In this document: positions 1 to 12,187 of the stretch, piece after piece
How the letters are laid out: every line of letters starts with the position of its first letter
Position numbering within the stretch: position 1 is the stretch's first letter
Source of the DNA: Isoetes taiwanensis
Lineage: Eukaryota; Streptophyta; Lycopodiopsida; Isoetales; Isoetaceae
Direction of reading: 5' to 3'
DNA: 64,000 nt
Assembly: GCA_021234155.1 (NCBI GenBank)
Contig: JAJEKV010000058.1
Location: forward strand, 4,286,600 to 4,350,599
Translations under genes and position numbers: made by a program
Notes under the pieces: model-generated
What the model saw: the letters and a program-made list of their open reading frames with translations, nothing else
Databases searched by the model: none
Told to the model about the DNA's origin: nothing

Positions 1-174
1 TTGCCATGTCACCAAAAAAGGACGTACATAATTTTATATATGTTAGAGATAGAGATAGTGGAAAACCAACCTCAATTCTATGGGTCGTATTTTTTGATTT
101 GGAGTCATAAACGGTGTCATATCTCTATGTGACAGTCTTATTTTATGACTGTAGTAGAAAATCACCCTAAGGCC
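1..174. repeat. MITE-like repeat, copy 1 (cut by window edge)
   Basis: The stretch from about 104 to 174 is, in reverse complement, similar to 58486-58556. Both contain a phased set of TGACTGTCA/ATATGACACC/GACTCCA words and end in GGCC. No ORF is present. The left boundary is uncertain and may lie outside the window. A short non-autonomous DNA element is the best guess, inferred from two copies only. Confidence 0.4.
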
Positions 175-235
175 AAAATATGTTATTTCATGTTCTTGTA
201 AGTTTTAGGCTATAATGTTTTGTTATTCTGTATAT

Positions 236-330
236 AGGAAAGTCCATTTACTGGACTTTCCTGACGTGTCAACCTGCCTTCGCGACACGTTAGGAAAGTC
301 CAATAAAAAGTCCAGTAAATGGACTTTCCT
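236..330. repeat. Nested foldback (hairpin) sequence
   Basis: 236-257 and 309-330 are perfect 22-bp inverted repeats. Positions 236-262 are also nearly self-complementary (AGGAAAGTCCA and TGGACTTTCCT around TTTAC). An inner pair around ACGTGTC/GACACGT (264-270, 284-290) extends the fold. The 95-bp block could fold as one imperfect hairpin or as several small ones. It contains no gene. Confidence 0.7.
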
Positions 331-941
331 ATTACGTGGACAACAGATAGACATTCGTTATACGCCATGTGTCCCCTACCTATCCAACGATCGAAACAAG
401 AAAGTCAACAAAAGAACAGAATGTTACTAGATGAATTTCTTGGAAATGAAAGAAGGGGAAAAGTGCCACGTGGCGGTACAGGATAGGACATGAGGGCAGA
501 ACGACGCCTATCTGTTGTTTATGAGTCAACCAATGGACTCTTGACATGGACACGCGTTTTTAGAATGTTGCCCAATTGGTATGCTAGCATGTGTCAAGCA
601 ATAGTCTTCCCTTGATTTTGATGCGTTATTTGAGTGTAAATATATATGATAACATAGGAGGTAAGAAGAGGTTCACTTTTTTTTGAGAGCCCATTCCTTC
701 AGATAAATAGGTGAGCCCGGAGGGGAGGTGAGCAGGGGAAGTGAATTGCGGCTAGCTCGTTGGTCACCCTTCCACAACTAGTTTATCGCCTCAAGAGTGG
801 ATTATTAATTAGCTTCTAGCGTGATTATCAAAATTTGGGGCTGATCGTCCATGGTTGAGCAAGTTCTTCAATGAGTACTTGGCCAGTTTAGTTGAGTTAA
901 ACAGTGCGAGGTCACCCCTCTTTATTTTTGTAACATCCATG
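331..941. other. Non-coding, no feature recognised
   Basis: No protein similarity or structural RNA is seen in either strand. A poly-T run near 678 and short GC-richer words near 715-745 are the only texture. It may be old LTR sequence, but no terminus is visible. Confidence 0.4.
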
Positions 942-1017
942 CAGGGATGTTTAATCCCTTTAATCGGCAAGCCTTGTGTCAGGGGTGTTTAATCCCTTTA
1001 ATCGGCAGGCCTTGTGT
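942..1017. repeat. 38-bp tandem duplication
   Basis: 942-979 and 980-1017 are near-identical units beginning CAGGG(A/G)TGTTTAATCCC. They differ at only two positions, so the duplication is recent. Confidence 0.85.
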
Positions 1018-3150
1018 ATTATTTCCATAGCTCAAATATCAGCATCTTAGCCTGCATTTCAAGGCCAGATCACCATCCAAAGCTACATCCAAAGTAAAAT
1101 TGATTATTAATATCCCAGCCTTCAAGATTAGATCCCCACCCAAAGCTACATTTGAAGTAGACTCTTTGCTCTGAGGTTGTATTTGGGACGCATAAAGGAT
1201 ATCATTCTTAAGAGCTCTAGAGCTCCACTTTTTGCCTACCCTATCACAGGTTTGGAATGGATGGTGATGATCGATCGGATGAAAAGGGTTGTCAGTTCAC
1301 ATTTGTTCTTTAGATTCTAAGTGCTCTTGGACTACATTATTTCTTGAAATTCTGATGTATCAAAGTCGCGTGTCAACCTTATCTAGGTGGAACAAGCAAG
1401 TGCTTTAAGAAAATTCTCCAAAGGATTACGCTTGTTTCTTATATATTAAATTTGACTTATATATGACAACCAAAAAAGAAGATAATGGTCTTTGGAGTGG
1501 AATGCTATTAACTTAGAGATACAAGACATTGTAAGAGCATGCTTGCCTCCTCATTGACGATTTCCTTCTACTAGTTTTCGTGTTCAAGCTAACTCCAACA
1601 TTTTATTATGTGTTATGTGCCTTGTCCGCCTTAGACAAGTAGCTATCACTTTATAATTCAAAGATTCCACGCGTTAGAGTTAAAGCAAAATAAGAGTGGC
1701 CAATCGATCTACCCTCCTAGCCTATAGATTCTCCACAATCGATTGGTATTGTCTCCCAAAGAAAAAAGGTCACTAATTCTTAACAGTAATATCCAATACT
1801 CTTATCTCCAACAAATCTCAGATAACTTTGCAGCAGAATTCAACGCTAACTTCAACCACATTGTACTGTAAAAAGATATTGCTTCTTTAAATAGTGCCTT
1901 TAGATCCTAGATTGGTACTGTAATCTCTACAGGATTTTCGATGAAGCCTAGTTTCATGAACCACCTGGTACTATCAGATCAAGCAACCCAGTTCCATACA
2001 TAAGATTGGAAACCCATCTTCAATCTGCAATGTGATATGCGCATAGCAGAAAATTCAAGCAATGTAAAAACACATCAAAGAGGTAAATCCTTCCCTATAC
2101 AAGTTCGATTTGGACCTTTATTAAGTAAAATACTATTTGATTGATGATTTGGCAGCAAAAGCACTAATTGGCCTGTCAAATCCACTCCTCAAGCTTACAT
2201 AAAAGAACCATTTACACTAAAGTTTAGCACTTCTACAAATAGTTAAGAGCGGAATTGAATTGTTTTGCCAGTTCTGGGTAGAGGCATGAAAAGGTACATA
2301 AAAATAATGCCACGTTTCAACGTTTTTAAATTCATAGTGTAAGTAGGTTTGAGCTCTTTAATAAGTTAATTAGTCATTAATGTTGTGGGCAAGTTAATGT
2401 ATGGAAGAGGCAAATGAAAATTTGAATTCGCTACAATGATGAAGTTTCTTGGCGCCTGCGCCACCGTTAGCGGCTAGGGCGGCCATGGGAGAGGGACCGC
2501 CCTTCTCTTCCACAATCCGGCACTGCCACTGCTCCATTGGTTGAAGATTCTTCTGCATTAGGCTAGGAGGGCATGACAGAATTCTTAGTTTCGAGAAATC
2601 AGGGATTCAAGATCTGTTTTGGATGCACATTCTTTCTTCTTTCTGGCGGAACAATCTGAGTCTTGGTCTGTTGTAACAGGTAACCACAAATGTGGTTCTT
2701 CTCTTTGATGCTTGCACAAACGTGATTCTTCTCTTTGATGCCTGCATTATGTCCATTTTCCTTTCTTGGTTATGGTCACGCTGAAAGGGTTTGCCCGAAT
2801 AGGGACACTGGCCTATAAGGCAAAGAGGAGAAGATGTTTCTCAGTCAAATCCAGGTTATGGAAATATGCATCAGAATATGTAATTCTTGCAGTGAAAATA
2901 GTCTGATAGATATTTCTTGAAAAGAATTTTAGTTATGCCATTTTCCCTTCACCCTCTTCCTTGCTAGTAGGAAGATCCAGGTTCTGTTATAGAAGATAAG
3001 AAAGATTCAATTTGCTTCGGGAATTTGTGCAGTTAATCAGAATTATTGGCTTATATTGAAGAGGGAAGGATAACAGAATATATATAGCAGTAGCCAGATT
3101 GAGCACAGAAGCACTCAGGTTGCTTTTTAAGCACTGCAAAGCTTGATAAG
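1018..3150. other. Intergenic, no gene recognised
   Basis: Only short scattered open frames without family resemblance occur here. Around 1070-1160 there are two imperfect copies of a CCAAAGCTACAT-type phrase. GC rises near 2450-2530 without a readable frame of note. Confidence 0.4.
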
Positions 3151-3371
3151 CCACACAAATTCTGAAGTTTGTGTGAAACTTTGGTGCTGATGCCGAAGTA
3201 CCTTGGCTTTCCATATGGAATTAGCATGACATGCCAGGTACTGCCAAGTCTAAGCTTGTGCACTCAAATACTGAAATTTGGGTGAAACTTTGGTACTGAT
3301 GCCAAAGTACCTTGGCTTTCCATATGGAATTAGCATGCTATGCCAGATACTACCAAGTCTGTGCATGTGCT
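3151..3371. repeat. About 109-bp tandem duplication
   Basis: 3151-3259 and 3260-3371 carry the same order of words: TGAAACTTTGGT, then GCCAAAGTACC-like, then CTTTCCATATGGAATTAGCAT, then CCAAGTCT. Divergence is low to moderate. Open frames crossing it are by-products of the repeat. Confidence 0.85.
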
Positions 3372-4957
3372 TCCTCAGGTACTAATATGCCTGTTTGTGT
3401 TATATTTGGCTGCTGCCTTATAATCTCAGGTCACACATCTTCGTATTACTTCAGCAATTCTGGTTATTTGTACCAGCAGCTCATTTGATTCTGATATATA
3501 TAGGTAAGTACTTGCACTTGTAGGTAATTAAAGCACTTGAAGCACTTATATCCATATTTTATAGAAGTTATATTGCATGCATTTTATGTATGGTTTATGA
3601 TAATTCAATAGTTTATACGTATTAAATTCCATTTATGTACAATTATGATATTTTGAACTTTATTTCTTTTATTCTTGTTGTATATTTATTTAAACAACAT
3701 TTTGCAATACTAAAGCACTTACATTTCAATACTTGCTGTCTGTAGGTTCTTTTGGAAAATCAATCCTCAAATATAGATAGATTTGAAAGGTATGATGCTC
3801 AAACTCTCAAAGCCACAACTAAAATTCATTGCAGAGAAAATCTTTTGAAAAGTTGCACATATTGCGACATTTTTATATGTCTTGCCAGCAAGGGATGTGG
3901 GATTTCTTCAACATTGAATCTCGTATAGAAGGTTGGGAGATAAATGCGTTGATCCAAAAAAAAGGAGGCAAGATGCAAGAAAGAGGTTGAGTCAGAAGAT
4001 GAGGAGATAGATAGTGTGATGGTGACCATAATCGATCAGTTATAGCATAGAAGTAGGGGACAATGTTGCAGTAACAGAACAAGACGAGTTATTTCGAGAG
4101 CCATTGGCTCTTCTTGATCATCTTGCAGCTTCTAGTTCAGATGTGGAGAGACATTTCTGTGTTTTAATGTAGATCTGCTATTAGAGCTTCTAATAAAAAC
4201 ACCTCCGTTCCTTCAAAAAAAAAAAAAAAATTGAATTCCATTTTCGAGTCTGCCCTTTCTTTTCTCCTGCTCCATTCATAAGAGGCAAGCATCTTCTTGA
4301 CTGTATAAATTGAAGAACAGCTCTAATGCATTGCAGAACAGAGGTTTAAAGTTGGATCGAAGGCAATTTTTGGAGCATTTTGCAGAATAGCTGTCCATTC
4401 CGCCCTATCAACATTACCAAACCAATTTGTAAGGATATCTCTAAAGAAATTACCCTGGAATAAGCAGCCTCAGAAGCTCATATAAAAATAATACTCAAAG
4501 CCTGGAGCAAAGAAAATGAAGGCTGGAGCAAAAGAGAAGATTTACAGTCAGAGTTTGAGAAGGTAGATATTAAAGCCCTAATTTTAACAGTGTCTACTTT
4601 GGCCTTCTTTAAATAGTGCAAGTTATCTAGGGAGCTACTGCACTAGCATAGGAAAGCATCTAAGAGGATTGAATATGGTCTTATATGGCTGCAGGCATCT
4701 ATGGCATGCTTGATTTGGCCATATTGGAAGTACTACTGTACATGCTTTTTGTATAGGGATCATATGTACACAAGTCCTCTGAAATGTGTCAAGCCTGAAT
4801 GTGTTGTATACCATCTTGGGAAGCAACTTCAACTGCATTTCCACAACATGTTATCATCAACTCAACCTCTTGAGTTGCTGTATCTGATCTGTGCCATATG
4901 CTTGATGTTTTACTAGGTGGAAAAATATACTCTTCCTGATAATTATAATAGATACAC
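3372..4957. other. Intergenic with a poly(A)-terminated relic
   Basis: AT-rich, with no recognisable gene. A run of 15 or more A at about 4217-4232 follows AATAAAAAC, which looks like the 3' end of a retroposed transcript or old retroelement on the plus strand. The body to its left (about 3820-4216) gives no confident protein match. 4640-4957 may be decayed upstream sequence of the LINE at 4958 but cannot be assigned. Confidence 0.35.
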
Positions 4958-5716
4958 TTGTGTGTATCTACTATATTTGAATATGGCTTACATTTGGAAT
5001 ATGTAAATAGACTGAATTCTTTTCCAGATGATAGATTGCCATGTCAAGCGATGAATCAATCCAAGGATAGTGGGTGGCACAGGGACATAGTCTCATGGAC
5101 TAAAAAATGGAGAGTCGAGGAAGACATATGGGCTGATCCAGAACTCGATTTAAGGGGTTACATAGAAAAGAAGTTCCTTGAAAAATGTTGGATGATGAGA
5201 CTTGATGAAGAGGTGAAGAAGCGCTTCTATAAAGCAGAAATTAATCCCATGTTGAGTTATGATGTGCAAAATTATCTGTTATCTGATATAAGGATTGGAT
5301 CCCATAAGTTGATTTCACAGGCTCGTCTCAGTTCACATCATTTAGAAATTGAAGCTAGATGGTGGATGGATTTATCCAGGAAAAATCGACTTTGCCCCTG
5401 CTGTCTTGGTGAGCCGCTTATATATGGAGACATAGAAACATGCTTTCTTGGAATGTCCTTCATATGATTGGTTAAAAGTGAAGTATAATATTTGTGCTCA
5501 AAATTTGCATGATTGTTTTCCACTTTCTCCGCAAGTTTTAGGAAATTTCCTTGGGGCCTTTTGGAAGGAGCGTGCAGATATTATTACATTGTATGACATG
5601 ATGAGTGCATCAGAAGAAAACAGTCAGTTTGACTAAATTGAAACATGTAATGGAAATCAATAGTCTTATAGTCCTGAGGGTCTCACAAAGACTTGAATAA
5701 AATTTCATTTCACTTG
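4958..5716 (+). mobile_element. LINE 3' fragment (C-terminal reverse-transcriptase polyprotein region and tail)
   Basis: The frame from about 5050 to 5467, continued after a frameshift at about 5448-5636, encodes a C-terminal LINE domain. It has an R-I-G-S-H-x-L pattern, a leucine/histidine stretch, E-x-R-W-W, then a C-P-C-C zinc-type motif. The same pattern (H-R-L-S-I-E, R-W-Y, C-R-A-C) ends the minus-strand relic at 15133. After the stop come GGGTCTC (5677-5683), AATAAAATTTCATTTCACT and an abrupt change at about 5717 to copia integrase sequence. This suggests the LINE 3' end lies at about 5716 and that it inserted into a copia element. No RT catalytic motif remains; this is a dead 5'-truncated copy. 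Confidence 0.7.
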
Positions 5717-8060
5717 GGTGTACATTGCAAATCTGAGGTGCTTGAGAAGTACAAGACCTTCAAAGCAACAGTCGAAGAGCACTTAGGGTTAACAATAAAA
5801 TGTTGAAAAGTGATAATGAAGGTGAATATGTCTCTAATGCCTTTGGTGATTTTCTTATAGAATATGGTATTGAAAAAAAACCTAATCATTCGTTATGCTT
5901 ACCCGAAAAAAGTTTGGAGAAATAGATATTTGCTTGATTTAAGAACTATGATGTGTCACAAGCATCTTCTAGAATCATTTTGGGGAGAGGCAGTAGTGAT
6001 AATAGTATATTCGGCAAACAGGTCACCTACTAAGTCAATTAAAAATGTGACTCCTTATGAAGTACTTTGGAACTTGAAACCAGACGTGTCTCACTTGAGG
6101 TGTTGGGTTGCTTGGCTTATGCTTCCATACTTGCTATGGAAAAAGCATGACAAGTTACATGACAGGGTTATCAAAGCCATCTCTATTGGATACCCAAAAA
6201 ACAGAAAGGTTACAAGTTGCACGATCTTTCCAACAAGCAGGTTATTATAAGGAGGCAAGTCCAGTTAATTGAAGATGATGTATGTGATGATGTACCTTGA
6301 AGTGCTTCTCCTATGATTCACAATAACAACACTTAAATATTGAACATTTAATAGAAGCTACTAGCAGACCTTTTTCTTCATCTCTAACGGGTTCTCCAGT
6401 GTCCTCACATTTGACTGAAGTAGCATGATCCCAATCCCACTAGTACTTTGGTTCATGGACAGGCTGGTTCCTTTTGAGGGGAGTCCACTACATATGAAGG
6501 TATTGTAGTACCTGATCCAACACATATTGCAGCATCTACTATTGAACTTAAGAGATCAACACGTCTTAAGAAGCTCTCAATTAAAGAATGGAAAAAGAAC
6601 TCTCTCAATTGCTGCTTGTGGGAATTGGTTGAACTTTTAGCTGATAAACATGTTATTCGATGTAAGTGGGTGTTCAAAACCAAATTTCATACTGATAGGA
6701 TAATTTTAAAGCACAAGACCCTGACTTGTAACAAAAGGTTTTGCGCAAAAAAGAGACTTAGATTATGATGCAGAAAAGAGACTTAGATTATGATGGTCTT
6801 TGCTTTTGTAGCCAGAATGTATACAAGTCAATCAGTTATAGCACTTGCTATGATGAAAGGCTGGCTAGTGTTTCAAACGAATATCAAATATATATTTTAT
6901 TTGATTGGGAATTTGGAGCAGAGATCTACATGACTCAACCTCCAGGTTTTGTTATTCAAGAGAATAAGCAATTGATTTGTCATTTGCAAAAAAGCATTTA
7001 TGGCTTGAAGGCTCCAAGATGTTGTTAGTGGGGTTCTTTTTTTCTTCTTCTTCTGGGGTTCAATAGAAGTTTTACAAGCTAGAACTTGTATTATAAATCA
7101 TATGATATTGTAGAATGTGCATTGTGGTTTTGTATATTGATGATTTTATTATCACATGAGATGATAATGTGTTATTTTCTATATTCAAGTCCAAGTTACC
7201 TAAGTCCTTCGAGATGACTGATCTTGGCCTTATGCATTACTGCTTAAGTATAGTCGGTGGTCAGACATCATCTATCTTTTTCAGCAGAAATATACCAAGT
7301 AGCTGTTACAGTAATGTTATATGAAAGATTGTTTGGCAAGTTCCACGCAGGCACAAGACTCCAACTTGATTTTGATGGTGAGAAATATGATCGAATACTC
7401 CATTGAACCTCGGTAGGAGGGCTGATATACCTTAAAGTCACCTCGGCCTGATATATCCTTTGCTACGGGAATGCAGATTTATAAGAGGTCCTAATCAATT
7501 GCACTGGAAGGTTGCTAAAAGACTGTTGGCATATCTGCAGGGTACTTGTCTCTTTTATCAGGGGTCCTCTTGTTCTCAGTTGAAAGTTTTTGTTGATGCA
7601 GATCATGCTAATTGTCACGGTAGCAGGAGGTCCACAACAAGGATGGTCACTTTCATGGGCTTAATGTGCTAAGACAATTGTATAAAACACAATCTATAGT
7701 GTTTATCAGAGCGGAGGCAGAATTCAAAGCATTCAACATTGGAATGCAGGAATTATTGTGGCTTAAACGTTTGTGAGCAGATCTCCAAATACCTCCATCC
7801 TCGACTGTTATATTGTATGAAAATCTGAGTATTTTCCATCTTGCCAGCGCTTAAGTACCACCGGAAGGTAAAACACCTTGGCACCCATTTGTACTTTGTC
7901 CGTGAGCATACCTAAATAGGATCCTCTCATTTTGTTCATCGCTCTTCAAGGGATCAATTTGCTGATGGATTTACCAAACGATTGATGAATGTAAGTTCGT
8001 CAATGTGAAGATAGATCGATAGAATTTTAGTGTCCATGGGGACCAACAAAGGGCCATAGG
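5717..8060 (+). mobile_element. Ty1/copia retrotransposon relic (integrase, RT, RNase H)
   Basis: Pol fragments occur in copia order. Integrase core: about 5718-5860, with K-S-D-N-x-G-E-Y. Integrase continues at 5864-6250 (F-W-G-E-A-V, A-N-R-S-P-T-K, L-W-x-x-K-P-x-V-S-H-L-R). The RT start is at about 6600-6770 (W-E-L-V-E-L, C-K-W-V-F-K-T-K). RT middle is at 6900-7025 (I-Y-M-T-Q-P-P-G-F-V, Q-K-S-I-Y-G-L-K). The Y-I-D-D catalytic box is at about 7133-7144. RNase H is at 7460-7672 (H-W-K-V-A-K-R, D-A-D-H-A, R-R-S-T-T). A terminal F-A-D-G-F-T-K-like motif lies near 7975. Many stops, frameshifts and a 22-bp internal duplication near 6750-6790 show it is inactive. No LTR could be delimited. Confidence 0.85.
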
Positions 8061-9825
8061 ATGGAACAAACATGAGCAAGAAACCCAAACAAGAGAACAT
8101 TTCATGAAACCCAATAATCTAATAAAATAAATACAATCAGATTATCTAGACATAGGCAATCTAGGGGTTAGGAGGCCAGTGGTCTAAAATAATTGTTGCA
8201 TCTCCCCTGCAGACTGCCTAATTCTTTTGTAGGCACACTTCCCTTACGCTGCAGAGCTCCTCCTTCAATCTGCTGCTATCACTTCTCCTTTGATGAGTTG
8301 TGGCTTGGAGTAATGTCAATAAGGCTTTCAATCAAGAGTTCATTGAATTAAGCCCTTTCAAAACACGCGTTTAATTTGGCCCAAGTAAATGTTATTCCCA
8401 TGGCCTTGGGACATTCTAGAATCTATAAGAATCAGAGTGATTATGGCATTTTGACTCTAGGTAATCTTTGGTATAATGATAGATGGTTGACTTGGACTAG
8501 TTTCAAAAGCGAAGTTAGGGGTAACCTCAAAAAAAGATCAAATCCAATGATACTGAATCATCCCCATTGTAACCATGTCACTGATCTTCAGAGCATTTAC
8601 ATTCCACATTCCATCCTGATGGCCTCAAATCCTTATTCTGAGCTTGGGTGGACTACCACTTCCCTGTTTCTCCAAAAAACTTTCTTGCTTGCTTGCCTTG
8701 GCTCTTTCATTATCTGCATTTGCACTTTATGCTCTTGAAGCTGGGTTCATTTATCCACACATTTTTTCTTTTTAGCAAGGTTCTTCATTTATCCACACAT
8801 TTTTTTCTTTTTAGCAGGGTTCTTTTCTTTAAAACGGAACCACGGAACGGTACTTCTTATTGTGAAAGTTACTAACAAGTAACAACATGACATATCAATT
8901 CGATGTTCTTACCTGCTCAAAATGCATGGAGAAAATGCTTATATTCATTTGGATATTGACTTACTTTCTCACTCCTTCTCCTTATATAGGAGTTCAAGGA
9001 GCCTTTGACATAAGCCATCTTTGGATTCTCAATGCCATATAAATATCTCAATAGTTCATGTCTTAATGTCATTCTTTCCTTTTCTTTGCTTTTGGAACGT
9101 CCAACCGAGCTACACCATATCAGTCTTTCTTATTCGTCAAAATCATGTGAGAAATTGCTGCTTCTTTAATATAAGGGGTTTCCTTAATTCTAAGAATGTA
9201 ATTTGAAATTTGTTTATTAGAGTTAGATTTTTTTTTACCGGACTAGAGCCACCTAGAATTTGAGCCAATTTGAAAGAGGCACAAAATTGGAAAGACTGGC
9301 GGCGTAATCCTTGATAAGCTGACAACAGTACCAGTCCTGGAATTGATGCGACGCTAACACAATGCATTCATCTGTTTTTTGAGTAAACGGTCATCTCTTT
9401 TTTCCATACGGGCAGTGCCCAAGAGCTTAAACCTTGTATTCTTGATAAAATCCTGACTCTGCAGTGCTGATCCGTTGAAACGGTGCTTCATTCCTCCTTG
9501 TTGACATTCATTGCGCCTGTTCACCTTCCTTTTGTTTAATAAATTTAAGAATCTTTGTCCCGTATCTGGTCTTCCGGCGTAAATTTGTTGGTTTGATCCC
9601 TTTGCCGCCTTATTTTTGCCCTCTTTGTAGCTGGGTTTTTCCGTTTCATGAAGTTTTTTGGTGCATAGCATTCAATGCTCTGTTTCTTTTGGATTGGTTG
9701 GTATCATAAATGAGGCGCTCATGATTTCTATGATCAACCCATCACAGGAAGTGGCTAAAAATCATCAAGTTATAGTTCGGATTCGTATTTTCTTGAACCG
9801 AGTTTATTGGTTTTCTTTTGAAGAC
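8061..9825. other. Region between copia relic and GH17 gene
   Basis: Two plus-strand frames (8376-8738, 8648-8875) and a 105-codon minus-strand frame at 9354-9671 are open but match no family I recognise. 8745-8822 is a tandem duplication of a 39-bp unit (ATCCACACATTTTTTTC type). The last 150-300 bp should hold the GH17 promoter, but no clear TATA box could be assigned. Confidence 0.4.
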
Positions 9826-11605
9826 ATGGCTATGGCGCATTGGTTCCTCTTTTTTATTATCCTTCTAAGAACATCAGCCTCAGGTGAGCATTTTATTTCA
9901 ATACCTATTATTTTTTCCCCGAAACTATGAGCTTGCAATTTTCATTCTTCGATGCAATGGATTTGTATTACAGCAACATTTGTTGGGGTCACTTTTGGAA
10001 CTGCTGTAACCGGATTGCCAAGGCCAGAATATGTTGCGGATCTTTTGAAGAGCATGGGGGTATCACAAGTTCGTCTGTATGATACAAACTCTGCCGTTTT
10101 AACTGCCTTTGCAGGATCAGGGATTCACGTTCTAGTTGGAGTGCCTAACAACGCAATCCGAAGTGTCGGGGCATCAAATGTCACCGCTGCAGCATGGCTA
10201 AAAAATAACGTGATCAGATTTCTGCCCAACACGGATATCAGAGGCATAATAGTGGGCGAAGAAGTCCTCACAGATTATCCCTATGCTGCCACAGTTTTAG
10301 TACAGACCATGACTTATTTGCACGATGCTCTAGTTTCTGCCAGGCTTGATAAACAGATAAAAATATCCACTACCCATTCAAGCTCATTGATCTTAGGTGC
10401 CTTTCCTCCTTCTCATGCATTTTTTAATCTTACATATGCCAATACAGTTATCAAGCCCATGCTGGGTTTTCTGTCTAGAACAGGCTCTGCATTTATGCTT
10501 AATATGAACCCCTTGCAATCTACCAACAGACCAAGCAGATCACTCCTATCGATTATGTCCTTTTTGAGCAGAACAATGGTGCTTTGGACCACAATACTAA
10601 TCTGAAATATACAAACCTATTTGATGCTCTTGTTGATGCAACATTTAGTGCCATGGCATTTCTGAATCACTCTGATATTGGGGTAGTAATAGGCCAAACA
10701 GGATGGCCATGGAAAAGCAACTATGGAGAACCCGAGGCTTCAATACAGAATGCTATAACATATAACTCTAATCTTGTAAAGCATGTTCTGAGCAACAAAG
10801 GCACACCAATGAAGCCTGGCATTGCCATAAACACTTATATTTATGAGCTTTACAGTGAAGATAAGAAGTCAGGGCTTAGTTCCCAACAGTCTTGGGGGCT
10901 GTTTAGTGTGAATCAAACAGCTATTTACTCTTTGGATCTTACAGGTGCTACCCTGAAGGATAGTGATGTAAATTCTTCTTCAAATGGAACCCTAGGCAAT
11001 TTGACACAATCCTGGTGTGTGGCCAAGACAAATGTTAACGAGAATGTCTTGGAGAATGCCTTGAATTGGGCTTGTGGATCTGGCACTGCTGACTGTAAAC
11101 CTATTCAGCGTGGCGGCGCCTGTTTCCTGCCTGATACTGTTGTTTCTCATGCTTCTTATGCATTTAACAGTTATTTTCAGGGAAGCAAGCAAGCTGCTGG
11201 AAGCTGTGACTTCCAGGGATGTGCTCATGTTGTTAACACAGATCCCAGTAAGAATTAGTTTAAGATCATACTTTTTGTCCATGTTGCATCTTTTTGTTTA
11301 CTAATGCAAAATCTTGGCTTTTCATTTTCTTTGACAGGTTATAGCAATTGCACTTATGCCTCTGTTAGGTAACATCATCTTTATTTATTTATTTTTTGCT
11401 TGCTGAAGATCAATCCCTTTGGTTTCACAGTTAGATAATATAAGTGGAATCTGACCAAAGACATTAAACTTCTTGCAGTACACTTAGCTCAGTTGCAAAT
11501 GCCAGCAGTGGTAATATGTCAAGCAGTGGAATGCAAGTCCATTCTAGCCATGTGGCGATTGGCCTTATGACCTTGACAACCCTTTTATGCCTCTTAAGTA
11601 TTTGA
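9826..11605 (+). pseudogene. Glucan endo-1,3-beta-glucosidase-like (GH17 + X8/CBM43, GPI-anchored type), frameshifted
   Basis: Exons: 9826-9883, 9974-11247, 11338-11368, 11479-11605. All introns are GT-AG with consistent phases. The ATG at 9826 is chosen because it opens a hydrophobic signal peptide (M-A-M-A-H-W-F-L-F-F-I-I-L-L) whose codon is split across intron 1. The mature part begins V-G-V-T-F-G-T, a typical GH17 start, and has I-I-V-G-E-E-V-L with the proton-donor Glu. A serine/asparagine linker and an X8/CBM43 module (Q-S-W-C-V-A-K to C-T-Y) follow. A hydrophobic C-terminus suggests GPI anchoring. Family role: beta-1,3-glucan (callose) turnover at wall or plasmodesmata. Odd points: one base is missing at about 10513-10515, and the nucleophile motif reads G-Q-T-G-W-P instead of S-E-T-G-W-P (about 10697-10714). 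The coding length of 1490 nt needs one more base to be in frame, giving about 496 aa, normal for the family. It is either a young pseudogene or a non-catalytic callose-binding protein with an assembly error. Confidence 0.85.
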
Positions 11606-12187
11606 AGACGAATTTGATGATTTTTGAAAAGGCTTTTGTATTGTGCCAATACTGTGCATAGTAAAGGGGAGTTAAAAAAAAGGAGACAGCACCTTCCAAG
11701 ATCAGGGTTTTGGATCCTACCTAGGATCCAATTTTTGTCACAGGGGAAAGCACAGTATGTATGTAAAATGCAAGGCACTGCCATTTTTGCAAGAAATTTT
11801 ACTCTATTCTATTAACTGGATGTGCCAAAGTGTGCCAGAACAAAATTTTGATGACCATTTTCCCGAAAGGCCAAGATTTGGTCTGAGGTATAATGCTGAT
11901 TGCATGGAGTAAAATATGATTTGATGATTCTGGTAGGTCCTTTTTTTTTCTTTGGTTTTCAGCATCAACTGTCAGAGTGAAAACTCTGGACGAGATACAA
12001 ATTTAGATTTATATTATACTTTACTATACTTTATAGAAAATTATCTGGAGGGGCTGAAGTCACGTACCATTTGCAGCAAACATCACATCACAAAGTGGCA
12101 CAATGCTGGGCGTGCAAAAGTGACGTTCTGTGTAGTGGCAGGCACTTATATGTTTAAAATTATTAAAATTATAGACTAGATAATAGC
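11606..12187. other. 3' flank of GH17 gene, no other gene
   Basis: Contains the expected 3' UTR (from 11606) and AT-rich sequence. No poly(A) signal is clear enough to name. Confidence 0.4.

Noticed and set aside
4081-4216. hAT transposase C-terminus
   Set aside because: Only a very short suggestive stretch near 4130-4160; too little to support a call.
9354-9671. 105-codon minus-strand frame upstream of GH17 as a gene
   Set aside because: No family resemblance, no supporting splice or promoter signals; kept only as a mention.
9658-9883. Longer N-terminus for the GH17 gene using upstream in-frame codons
   Set aside because: It would bury the signal peptide behind a charged stretch; ATG 9826 places the hydrophobic core at the N-terminus as the family requires.
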